Positions 55,705-64,000 of a DNA stretch of 64,000 nucleotides are shown piece after piece. The DNA comes from Saprospiraceae bacterium (GTDB lineage: Bacteria > Bacteroidota > Bacteroidia > Chitinophagales > Saprospiraceae), in assembly GCA_016717145.1 (NCBI GenBank), contig JADKGD010000033.1:1-64000 (forward strand), given 5' to 3'. The notes beneath the pieces were generated by a model. That model saw nothing but the letters and a program-made list of their open reading frames with translations. It was not told the DNA's origin and searched no databases. The number at the start of each line of letters is the position of its first letter. Positions within the stretch are counted from its first letter, which is position 1. A program made the translations under genes and the position numbers.

Positions 55705-56688
55705 TTGAATTTCAAAAAATATCCCATTGTATTTTTCGGCTATCTGGTAATCGTTCTGGGTACTTGGGTGTGGTATATGCAATCTTATGAATTATTTTAT
55801 ATCCTGAGAGAAAACATACCCGTTATGGTCACCATGATTTTTGGGTCATTTATAGCCGGTTCGAGTCCGGAAGGTAGTGCTTCAGTGGCTTATCCTATCT
55901 TTACACTCTATCTAGGGATAACGCCTGACATAGCAAGAAACTTCGCTTTTGCAATTCAAAGTATAGGAATGACTGCGGCTTCCATTTTTATTATCAATTG
56001 TAAGATTCCAATAGACCGCAAATATATTTTATTCGTCACTATCGGTGGATTATTTGGATTACTATTTGGTACGTTTTATGTTGTGCCATACATAAAACCA
56101 ATATTTGCAAAGTTGGTATTTGTATCTTTATGGTTATCATTTGGCATCATTTTATTTCTTGAAAATAGAAATAAAAACCGTAGGCTTATGGAATACCTTG
56201 GAACAATTAGAACCGCTGATAAATTTTACCTGATACTTTTTGGATTGATAGGAGGTTGTATCTCCGCAATTTTTGGTACAGGTATCAATATTTTTACTTT
56301 TTGTTTTATGGTTATTTATTACAAGATAAATGAAAAAGTAGCCACGCCATCTAGTATTATCATCATGACCATCGAAACAATATTTGGTTTTGCATTGCAT
56401 GCCCTATGGATTCAGGATTTTACGGAGCCTTCTTATCACATGTGGTTGTCTTGTATTCCTGTAGTAATATTGTTTGCTCCTTTGGGAACATATTTTATAA
56501 GTAAAATTTCAAATAAAGCATTTACGAACTTTTTGTATATTATCTTTTTAGTACAATACATTGGGGCTATCTATGTCATCCGGCCTTCACTTTTTTTGTG
56601 GGGAGTCTCTTTTTTGATAATAGTAAGTGGAATCGTTTTCTTTCATTATCTTAGTAAAGCAAATACGCCACAAATAGATTCGAAATAA
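55705..56688 (+). CDS. TauE/SafE-family (DUF81) membrane transporter
   Basis: The protein has 327 residues and about eight or nine membrane helices in two homologous halves. The first half includes IAGSSPEGSASVAYPIFTLYLG and the second GGCISAIFGTGINIFTF, the two signature loops of the family. Members export sulfite or organosulfonates in some bacteria. The start is TTG 55705; an ATG at 55688 reads into TGA after a few codons, so a shifted 5' end cannot be excluded. It ends in a long hairpin terminator shared with the convergent haloperoxidase 3. Confidence 0.82.
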   Translation: MNFKKYPIVFFGYLVIVLGTWVWYMQSYELFYILRENIPVMVTMIFGSFIAGSSPEGSASVAYPIFTLYLGITPDIARNFAFAIQSIGMTAASIFIINCKIPIDRKYILFVTIGGLFGLLFGTFYVVPYIKPIFAKLVFVSLWLSFGIILFLENRNKNRRLMEYLGTIRTADKFYLILFGLIGGCISAIFGTGINIFTFCFMVIYYKINEKVATPSSIIIMTIETIFGFALHALWIQDFTEPSYHMWLSCIPVVILFAPLGTYFISKISNKAFTNFLYIIFLVQYIGAIYVIRPSLFLWGVSFLIIVSGIVFFHYLSKANTPQIDSK

Positions 56689-56723
56689 AAAAAGCATACA
56701 GAATTTTATTCTGTATGCTTTTT
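56689..56723. terminator. Bidirectional terminator with a 16-bp perfect stem
   Basis: AAAAAGCATACAGAAT (56689-56704) pairs with ATTCTGTATGCTTTTT (56708-56723) around a TTT loop. It has A and T runs at the two ends and lies between two convergent genes, so it can stop both. Confidence 0.9.
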
Positions 56724-56743
56724 ATATCTCATTTAAAGGATTA

Positions 56744-58120
56744 TTATCTTACAAAGACAGGCCAGACAAGTCTTTTATTGACATTATCACCAATGGCTCT
56801 TCCGAGTTGGAGTCCCTTACTATTGTCCATAGGGAAGTGTATTCCGCCATATAGTCTACTATTTGCACATTCCTCCGCCATTTCTTCAAAATTTGCAAAA
56901 CTTCTGGCATAAAATCCATACCTCGTTTGACTATAGTCGGTAAAATGATAATCACCCGAACTCTTGGCAAACAATGAAGATAGAACTCTAGCTCCTGCCC
57001 CCATTTCGCATGAATGGCCTGATGTATAGGCTGGGAAAGGAGGTGTATTTAACACTGTTTTCCAAGTTGGGTCTATGTGTCTGTTAATATAGGTAAGTGG
57101 CCTCAGTAGCAAATGTTCATATTTTCCTTTCCAGCAAGCTATAAATGCATCATTTTCAGCAATTCCCATTTTTACATATCCCAGACTCGCCTTTGCCAGG
57201 GTAGATTTTTCTTCAAAAAGGATTTGAGTCAGAATATTGAATGTATGTCCTGCAGGAGTACATGTTGCGGTTGGATCATCAGACCAGTATTTAGCGATTT
57301 CTATTTGCTCGGTGGTATTATTCTGAACCTGATTATAGGTAGCTAGTGCTTCATTATAAAATTCTGAGTTTTTTTCTTCTGAAAATTTTATTGGCATAGC
57401 TACTTTAGTTTTGTCGACATTAATGTTCATAAAAGGTCTGTTATTACCCCATTTTGGACTTAGTGGATTTTTAGTGGCACCAGTGGGTACCCAGCAAAAT
57501 GGATCAGTAGGCATAATATATGGTTGCTGAAAAGGATCAAGATAGACTTCATGACCACCATCAGTTTTGGAATATTCATAAACTGCATCAGCAATAGCGT
57601 AACCAAAATCTTTGGACCTATTACTGACTTCATTACTTTCTGATGAAGTAAGTTCGTTATGATTGCTTATTTCCATTTCACTAATAGTCGCTTTATTAGC
57701 CTCCTTTAGATTTTTATCATACATATATCGCATCATTTTTGCAACGGCTGCATTGGATGCTATTGCCCAATTATACTGGAGATTGGCATCTGGTTTAGGA
57801 ATTTGAAAGGATGAAAATCCATTTAATTGTTCTTGCATACTTTTTGCACCTTCAATGCCATTTCTTACAGCCTCATAGTTGGTGATGCTGATATAGCCAT
57901 AAGCACGAGCTGCCTGTGGAGGAAAAAATCCGGGAGTAGCTTTAGTTGTCTCACAGATTAGATCGTAATAATCCAATAAAAAATTGGCATTATACGTTTC
58001 TGCATTTGCACTGACTACTATTTCAGGTTCCTTGGTACATGAATTCAACAAAATAAAGGAAGCTATTACTAATATAAATAAGCTACTTTTTCCGGTCGAT
58101 CTAAAGGTATTTGAAAACAT
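56744..58120 (-). CDS. Vanadium-dependent haloperoxidase-type PAP2 lipoprotein (copy 3)
   Basis: The protein has 458 residues with a lipoprotein signal (MFSNTFRSTGKSSLFILVIA, then LLNSC). It has KYEHLLLRP (K-x6-R-P), AYTSGHSC and SRLYGGIHF (SR-x5-H) in the C-terminal half, the same three motifs as copies 1 and 2. SGHSC has a cysteine where the other two have Ser or Val. The family N-terminal helix part is longer here. It is single, ends at a shared bidirectional terminator, and is separated from haloperoxidase 2 by the regulator, coiled-coil and TauE genes. Confidence 0.85.
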   Translation of the reverse strand: MFSNTFRSTGKSSLFILVIASFILLNSCTKEPEIVVSANAETYNANFLLDYYDLICETTKATPGFFPPQAARAYGYISITNYEAVRNGIEGAKSMQEQLNGFSSFQIPKPDANLQYNWAIASNAAVAKMMRYMYDKNLKEANKATISEMEISNHNELTSSESNEVSNRSKDFGYAIADAVYEYSKTDGGHEVYLDPFQQPYIMPTDPFCWVPTGATKNPLSPKWGNNRPFMNINVDKTKVAMPIKFSEEKNSEFYNEALATYNQVQNNTTEQIEIAKYWSDDPTATCTPAGHTFNILTQILFEEKSTLAKASLGYVKMGIAENDAFIACWKGKYEHLLLRPLTYINRHIDPTWKTVLNTPPFPAYTSGHSCEMGAGARVLSSLFAKSSGDYHFTDYSQTRYGFYARSFANFEEMAEECANSRLYGGIHFPMDNSKGLQLGRAIGDNVNKRLVWPVFVR

Positions 58121-58271
58121 ATTTTTTATTTTTTTTAATTATAAATTGTGTTATACTTTTAATCATACAGCAAAACATATGCCAAAATATTATAATATGT
58201 AAACAATTGAAAAATAAATTTCATTTTAGTAATTTTTTTAACTTATATTGATATATAGTGTATATCTTATA

Positions 58272-58303
58272 TTTGATTCATAGATATAAAATTATTATCT
58301 TTG
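58272..58303 (+). promoter_or_regulatory. Promoter upstream of dnaE
   Basis: TTTG at 58272-58275 and TATCTTTG (TAnnTTTG) at 58296-58303 are 20 bases apart, a good fit to Bacteroidota -33/-7 spacing. The dnaE ATG at 58336 is 32 bases further. Confidence 0.65.
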
Positions 58304-58335
58304 CCATTCAACCAAATTATAGATATTAAAACCTT

Positions 58336-61300
58336 ATGATCGACTTTTGTCATTTACATTCTCACACACAATATTCTTTACTTGACGGAGCATCCGATAT
58401 CAAGGCTTTAATGAAAAAGGCAAAATCCGATGGTCAGTCAGCTGTAGCCATAACAGACCACGGTAATATGTTTGGTGTATTTAAGTTTGTAAAAGAAGCA
58501 AAAGCACAGGGTATTAAGCCAATAATAGGTTGTGAGTTTTATGTGTCTGAAGACCGGCATATTAAACACTTTGAGAAGTCCAGAGGTCAGAAAGATATCC
58601 GCTACCACCAGCTTATGCTGGCAAAAAATATTAAGGGTTATCAAAACCTTACCAAGTTGTGTTCGCTGGGATATACTGAAGGATTATATGGCAAGTATCC
58701 CAGGATTGATAAAGAACTCATTGTAAAGTATCACGAAGGCCTTATTGCTACAAGTTGTTGTTTAGGTGCAGAAATACCTCAAACAATCCTAAAGGGCAAT
58801 ATATCTCTTGCTGAAGAAAGATTAAAGTGGTGGATTGATCTTTTTGGCGAAGATTACTACATCGAACTCCAGCGACATAGGGGCCTGGACAAAATTGATG
58901 ACACGGGCATGAGTCAGGAAGATGTTAATCAAATACTACTTGGTTTTGCCGGCAAATATAACATTAAAACGATAGTAACCAATGATGCACATTATGTTGA
59001 GGAAGAGGATTATGCGCCACATGATGTCCTGCTTTGTGTAAATACAGGTTCACTATTAGAAGATAAAGAACGTTTTAAATTTCCAAGTTCTGATTTCTAT
59101 TTTAAGACAAAAAATTAAATGGCTACTCTGTTTGGAGATGTCAAAAATGCCGTGGAAAACACCATGGAGATTGCTTCCAAAATAGATACCATCGAATTGG
59201 CGAGAGATATTTTACTACCTGCTTTTCCTTTGCCTGCTGGATTTGATACACAGGAAGTATTCCTTCGTCACTTGTCGTTTGAAGGAGCCAGAAGGAAATA
59301 CGGAAGCATTTCAAAATTGGTGGAAGATCGTATTAATTTCGAACTCGATGTGATTACCAAGTCAGGTTATTCCGGTTATTTTCTGATCGTTCAGGATTTT
59401 ACAAGTGTCGCCAGACAAATGGGTGTTTCTGTGGGGCCGGGCCGTGGATCTGCAGCCGGCTCTTGTGTCGCATATTGTTTGGGTATCACTAATATAGACC
59501 CCATCAAATACGATCTTCTCTTTGAGCGTTTTCTCAACCCTGAAAGGGTTTCTATGCCGGATATAGATATTGATTTTGATGATGAAGGACGTGGAAAGGT
59601 GATAGATTATGTTATTGATAAATATGGTAAAAATCAAGTGGCGCAAATTGTGACATATGGTACGATGGCGGCAAGATCATCATTAAGAGACGTCGGCCGC
59701 GTCATGAATGTACCCCTTAATGAAGTAGATCGGGTAGCCAAGATTTTTCCTTCTCACCTTACAGCAACTTTGGCAGGAGTTCTGGCAGATAAAGACATCG
59801 AAAGTAAACAAAAGGACGTCTTTACAACAGAAGATAAAGAAAAAGCATACGAATTCAGAAAGCTCTCTCTGGAAAAAACGGAAATAGGCAGAATGATTCA
59901 GACAGCCAAAAAGCTTGAAGGATCAGTAAGAAATACAGGGATTCATGCTTGTGGTGTAATTATTACGCCCGACGACATTACCAATTTTGTGCCTGTTTCC
60001 GTGGCCAAGGATTCTGAATTATTAGTGTCTCAATATGACAACAGTGTAGCCGAAGAAGCAGGCTTACTCAAAATGGACTTCCTAGGTCTGAAAACCTTGA
60101 CCATCATTAAAGATGCACTTGATATTATTAAAGAACGATACAATACCGAATTGGATATTGATTTCATATCATTGGAAGATGAAAAAACTTTTGAGTTATT
60201 TCAGCGTGGTGATATGGTGGGAATTTTTCAGTATGAATCACCGGGCATGCAAAAACATCTCAGAGACCTGATTCCTACAAGATTTCAGGATCTGATTGCA
60301 ATGAATGCCTTATATAGACCCGGGCCACTTCAATACATACCTGACTTTATAGCCCGTAAGAATGGAAAACAGGAAATCAAATTTGATTTACCTGAAATGG
60401 AGGAAATTTTGTCAGAGACATATGGCATTACGGTTTATCAGGAACAGGTAATGTTGCTCTCTCAAAGGCTTGCAGGTTTTTCAAAAGGGGATGCTGATGT
60501 GCTGCGTAAAGCCATGGGAAAAAAACAAAAGTCTGTTCTTGACAAAATGTTTCCTAAATTTGTTGAGGGTTGTACGACGAACGGTCACCCGGAAGAAATT
60601 GTCAAAAAGATCTGGAAGGATTGGGAAGCATTTGCTTCATATGCTTTTAATAAATCTCATTCAACTTGTTATGCATTTATTGCTTTTCAAACAGCATACC
60701 TGAAGTCGCATTATCCGGCTGCTTTTATGGCTTCAGTGCTCAACCATAATAAAAGCGATATTTCCAAAATCAACTTTTATCTTCAGGATACAAAACGTAT
60801 GCGTATCGACGTACTTGGTCCTGATATCAATGAAAGCAATATTAAGTTTGCAGTTAATGTAAAAGGTCAGGTTAGGTTTGGACTTTCCGCATTAAAAGGT
60901 GTAGGAGAAGGCCCGGTAGAAGAAATCGTAAGAGAACGCAAAGAGAATGGACATTTTACAGATGTTTATGATATGATGAGACGGCTGAATCTAAGGTCGG
61001 TAAATAAAAAATGTTTGGATAGTCTGGTACTAGGGGGCGGCCTGGATTCATTTGGCGCTATAAATCGTGCACAATATTTTGAATTGGGTGAACGCACTGA
61101 GACATTTGTCGAATCGCTACTAAAATATGGTGCCAATTATCAAGCACAAAAAGATAGCAATCAGATGTCATTATTCGGTGATTCAATGACTAATTATATC
61201 GATTCTCCCAAACCACCGGTAGTGAGTGAATGGAACCAGATTGAGAAACTGGAAAAAGAAAAGGAAGTTACAGGCATATACATCAGCGGACATCCATTGG

Positions 61301-61866
61301 ATGATTATCATCTGGAGTTTACAAATTTTATCAATTGTCCGTTGGAGAAAGCAGAAACCATATCAAATAAGAATTTAAAACTTGGAGGTATCGTCACAGA
61401 ATCCGTTATAGGAAATACGCAAAAAGGCACAGGATATGCCAGATTTACCATCCAGGATTTTACAGGATCATTGCAGGTCAGTATATATAATGAAGTTTAT
61501 GAAAACTACAAACACCTTATAACTAAGGGTCAGGTATTATATATAGAGGGTATCAATGAAAAAGGTTACAACTCTGACCGAACTTTTTTTAAAGTAAAAG
61601 AAATAAGGCTATTAGATACCATAGGCAAAAACATGACAAAATCTGTAACCATTAAGATACCTCTTGATTTAATTGATGAAAAACTTGTCCATGAGATCGA
61701 GCACATATGTCTGGAAAAAGTAGGTCCACATACGTTGAAATTGAAAGTGGTGGATATGGATGAAGATTTTGGTATCGATTTAGTCTCAACTGCCTTAAAA
61801 GTTTCTGCAGACTTTCAGTTCATCCAGGAATTGGAGATGTTAGGGTTGGCTTATAAGTTAAATTGA
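58336..61866 (+). CDS. dnaE: DNA polymerase III alpha subunit, interrupted by one in-frame stop
   Basis: The full gene would encode 1,176 residues, the usual size. The PHP domain is at the N-terminus (HLHSHTQYSLLDGASD and ITDHGNMFGVFKF). Then come the polymerase palm and fingers (VGPGRGSAAGSCVAYCLGI, MPDIDIDFDDEGRGKVIDYV with the catalytic aspartates), the helix-hairpin-helix and OB-fold (TGSLQVSIYNEVYENY-like region) and the C-terminal domain. A TAA at 59116-59118 lies in frame, at codon 261, between KTKN and MATLFGDV. The expected residue there is Glu (GAA), so one G-to-T change explains it. Continuity on both sides in the same frame argues for one gene. Confidence 0.93.
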
Positions 61867-61893
61867 CATTTGAGCTTTTTAATTTAGTATAAT

Positions 61894-61939
61894 TTCATTT
61901 TCATTATTGCATTAAATCAGACCCAATAATGAAAATGAA
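61894..61939. repeat. 16-bp perfect inverted repeat downstream of dnaE
   Basis: TTCATTTTCATTATTG (61894-61909) pairs with CAATAATGAAAATGAA (61924-61939), loop 14 bases. The stem is almost all A-T and no T-run follows, so a terminator is doubtful. A second dyad, AGTTCC-G-GGAACT at 61956-61968, lies just after it. Confidence 0.7.
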
Positions 61940-62054
61940 TGTTTTCAGTTCTTGCAGTTCCGGGAACTAAAAATCACATTATTAATATATTTAATGTATC
62001 TTTAACCCGCAATTATTAAACATTAGTATAAATAATTAAAAAGATTGAAGCACC

Positions 62055-62669
62055 ATGCAAAGAATATTTTTTCACGAAAATACTCCAAATAAAAGGGATC
62101 TTAAAGAGGTAGCCGAACGGATTAATAAAGGGGAAGTCGTTATTTTCCCTACGGATACAATTTATGCCATGGGTTGTCTAATGACCAATAGGTCGGGAAT
62201 CGAACGAATATGTAGAATTCTTGACAAAAAAGAAAAGCAAGCAAAAATGTCATTGATATGTCCTAATATAAGTGTAATATCGCAATACACTTTGTCAATT
62301 GACAATCATGTGTTTAAAAGCATGAAAAGATACCTTCCTGGACCTTATACATTTATCCTTAAATCTAATAATTACGTCCAGAAATTTTTTAAAAACAATA
62401 AAGAAGAGATTGGTGTTCGGATTCCAAAAAGCGAAATTTTGGACGGATTGCACGAGTTTCTTGATGCTCCGCTTATATCGACTTCATTAAGTATTGAAAG
62501 TGATACACACAAAAAATTTACTGACCCTGACGAGATAGAAACATTTTTTCAACATTCAGCAGACATATTGATTGATGGTGGAATTGGAGATCATGATGAA
62601 TCTACCATTCTTGATTGTACAGGACCTGAGATAGAAATTATCAGAGAGGGGAAAGGTATAGTTGATTAA
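62055..62669 (+). CDS. YrdC/Sua5-type threonylcarbamoyl-AMP synthase
   Basis: The protein has 204 residues with the YrdC fold: KGEVVIFPTDTIYAMGC at the nucleotide/threonine site, KRYLPGPYTFILK in the central strand and VRIPKSEIL. It makes threonylcarbamoyl-AMP for the t6A modification at position 37 of ANN-reading tRNAs. It is 188 bases downstream of dnaE and could be transcribed from its own promoter. The Sua5 C-terminal domain is absent, so this is the short YrdC/TsaC form. Confidence 0.88.
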   Translation: MQRIFFHENTPNKRDLKEVAERINKGEVVIFPTDTIYAMGCLMTNRSGIERICRILDKKEKQAKMSLICPNISVISQYTLSIDNHVFKSMKRYLPGPYTFILKSNNYVQKFFKNNKEEIGVRIPKSEILDGLHEFLDAPLISTSLSIESDTHKKFTDPDEIETFFQHSADILIDGGIGDHDESTILDCTGPEIEIIREGKGIVD

Positions 62670-62686
62670 GGGTAAAAAATGGCGGT

Positions 62687-62998
62687 TCAAAAGATGGGTC
62701 TTGCAACAATCGTGTCAGGTACAATAATTTTACCCAGGGATTGCGGTTTTATTGGTTTATCCGGGAAAACTATGGAATCAGAAAGATGAAAATACATTTC
62801 AGCAGCAATAACGGAGTCAACATACTGACTTGCCCTGTTCAATACTTCATTTCTGCAAATCGTTAATATTTCATTTTCATATGCTGCTCTTTTTTTGTTT
62901 AAAGCTTCTTTTATCTTAGGATTATTGAGATTATACTCAGCATCATCACTACAAGAGGTTAATAGAATGAATAAACAAATTACCGTAGATCTTATCAT
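62687..62998 (-). CDS. Small lipoprotein, unknown function (1)
   Basis: The protein has 103 residues with a lipobox at MIRSTVICLFILLTSC. The mature part is helical with conserved-looking cysteine in EILTICRNEVLNRAS and ends PDTIVARPIF. No family is recognised. It lies four bases after the next small lipoprotein gene and is probably part of the lptB transcription unit. Confidence 0.6.
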   Translation of the reverse strand: MIRSTVICLFILLTSCSDDAEYNLNNPKIKEALNKKRAAYENEILTICRNEVLNRASQYVDSVIAAEMYFHLSDSIVFPDKPIKPQSLGKIIVPDTIVARPIF

Positions 62999-63002
62999 GA
63001 TA

Positions 63003-63260
63003 TTATTGGTTTTTAAACATCATTTCAATTTCTTCGATTGTTTCTTTTTTAATCGAATCGACAGCCTTTTGGAAGATCGTATCTTTTTGGGCATTACAAA
63101 TTGAGTCTATCGATGCTCTCCACACAGAAAGTGTATTATTGTATATTGTATCAACGGTATATTTCTCTTCCGGTGTTAAACTTTCCCCACCCGTTTCACA
63201 TGCGCTTAAAGAGCTTAACAGGAAAATAAATAAATATGCCCGACTTTTAACCATGTTCAT
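63003..63260 (-). CDS. Small lipoprotein, unknown function (2)
   Basis: The protein has 85 residues with a lipobox (LSSLSAC at about residue 21). The helical mature part contains WRASIDSICNAQKDTIF, which resembles the TICRNE stretch of the neighbouring lipoprotein, suggesting a duplicated pair. The start at 63260 overlaps the lptB stop by 14 bases; the second Met at 63254 is also possible. Function is unknown; the context points to the envelope. Confidence 0.6.
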   Translation of the reverse strand: MNMVKSRAYLFIFLLSSLSACETGGESLTPEEKYTVDTIYNNTLSVWRASIDSICNAQKDTIFQKAVDSIKKETIEEIEMMFKNQ

Positions 63261-63999
63261 TAAAGTTTAAGGTTTTTTTCTTCAATTCAAAATTTTTACC
63301 CAGATATACTCTACGCACTACTTCGTCTGCGGCAAGTTCCTCAGCTGTCCCGGCTTTGAGAATATTACCTTCAAACATCAGATAAGCCCTATCTGTAATG
63401 GAAAGTGTCTCTTGCACGTTATGGTCAGTGATCAGAATGCCTATGTTTTTAGTCTTAAGTTTTGCAACAATATACTGAATATCTTCAACTGCAATTGGAT
63501 CTATGCCAGCAAATGGCTCATCAAGCAAAATGAATTTAGGGTTTGATGCCAGTGAACGAGCTATTTCAGTTCTTCTGCGTTCACCGCCGGATAAGGAATC
63601 TCCTATGTTTTTCCTAACTTTTTCCAATCTGAACTCTCCAATTAAGGACTCCAATTTATCCCTTCTTTCTTCTTTGGAAAGATCTGTCATTTCAAGAACT
63701 GCCATGATATTATCTTCAACGGAAAGTTTCCTGAATACACTTGGCTCTTGAGGTAGATAACCTATACCTTTTTGGGCTCGTTTATACATAGCATTCTGTG
63801 TGATATCTTCGTCATCCAGAAAAACTTTCCCTTGTGTCGGTTGGATGAAGCCTACCATCATATAAAAGGTTGTAGTCTTACCGGCACCATTCGGGCCAAG
63901 AAGACCAACGATTTCTCCCTGATTGACATATACCGAAACAGACTTTACTACTTCTCGTTTACCATAAACTTTAATTAAGTTTTCCGACCTGAATATCAT
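63247..63999 (-). CDS. lptB: LPS export ABC transporter ATP-binding protein LptB
   Basis: The protein has 250 residues. It has Walker A GPNGAGKT with K41, the Q-loop (YLPQEPSVF), signature LSGGERRRTEIA and Walker B (FILLDEPFAGID), followed by the switch His in LITDHNV. The GAGKTTTFYMMVGFIQPTQG segment is typical of LptB. It drives lipopolysaccharide transport by the LptFG membrane proteins, which are not in the window. The start is one base from the window edge. Confidence 0.93.
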   Translation of the reverse strand: MIFRSENLIKVYGKREVVKSVSVYVNQGEIVGLLGPNGAGKTTTFYMMVGFIQPTQGKVFLDDEDITQNAMYKRAQKGIGYLPQEPSVFRKLSVEDNIMAVLEMTDLSKEERRDKLESLIGEFRLEKVRKNIGDSLSGGERRRTEIARSLASNPKFILLDEPFAGIDPIAVEDIQYIVAKLKTKNIGILITDHNVQETLSITDRAYLMFEGNILKAGTAEELAADEVVRRVYLGKNFELKKKTLNFNEHG

Positions 64000-64000
64000 A

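Noticed and set aside
58438..58644. Minus-strand frame of 68 codons in dnaE
   Set aside because: It is opposite strongly conserved PHP-domain sequence and has no start context.
14107..59118. Alternative genetic code (TAA, TAG or TGA read as an amino acid)
   Set aside because: All three stop codons end other genes in the window at sensible positions, and the internal stops in relA/spoT, dnaE and the adhesin include all three types, so no one codon has been reassigned.
59119..61866. dnaE 3' part as an independent polymerase gene starting at ATG 59119
   Set aside because: It lacks the PHP domain and begins inside a conserved region; the upstream part is in the same frame and ends at a single stop codon.

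Overview
The window is a 64 kb piece of an AT-rich Bacteroidota chromosome, most likely from the Saprospiria/Saprospiraceae. Two proteins carry C-terminal sorting domains of the type IX secretion system, one of them after SprB-type repeats. Many genes are preceded by a TAnnTTTG -7 box. There are phylum-typical families (DUF4153, DUF6089, DUF4139, an ECF sigma/anti-sigma pair with VPEGYF motifs) and many lipoproteins. Most of the content is chromosomal housekeeping. I see no prophage, insertion sequence or CRISPR array.

Layout. 1-7.1 kb: surface and export region with the end of a hydrolase-like protein, a lipoprotein and a large SprB-repeat adhesin, all broken. 7.1-8.8 kb: ECF sigma operon. 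8.9-10.2 kb: vanadium haloperoxidase 1. 10.4-13.5 kb: glycosyltransferase 2, DUF4153 membrane protein, DUF2007. 13.9-19.7 kb: RelA/SpoT, Fur-family regulator, DprA, a membrane glycosyltransferase with a TPR tail. 19.7-25.4 kb: outer membrane protein, FAS1 lipoprotein, tRNA-Leu(UAG), tig-clpP-clpX. 25.5-32.5 kb: DUF4139 protein, a repeat-rich secreted protein, a two-component system, a Kir-type potassium channel. 33-38.6 kb: three tandem ssb genes behind interleaved inverted repeats, exported superoxide dismutase, Omp85-family lipoprotein, TrmH-type methyltransferase. 38.6-46.1 kb: HsdR_N-type nuclease overlapping a large unrecognised protein, pirin with FMN reductase, glycosyltransferase 4, RecQ. 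46.1-58.1 kb: DUF6089 protein, subtilase, YfiT/DinB protein, T9SS cargo, haloperoxidases 2 and 3, XRE regulator, an NQ-heptad coiled coil, TauE. 58.3-64 kb: dnaE, a YrdC/Sua5 protein, two small lipoproteins, lptB.

The main caveat is an unusually high number of reading-frame interruptions. Ten or more genes are affected, including ones expected to be essential (dnaE, the Omp85 protein, relA/spoT). Several are one-base losses in homopolymers. Others are in-frame stop codons, and one is a 4-bp tandem duplication. Consensus sequence errors are the simplest explanation for most, but real gene decay or slippage cannot be excluded from the sequence alone. I therefore describe broken genes as whole genes and give the breakpoints.

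The points most worth a second look are the three-gene ssb cluster with its interleaved dyads, the three vanadium haloperoxidase paralogs, the nuclease plus large unknown protein pair, and the in-frame stops in dnaE and relA/spoT.
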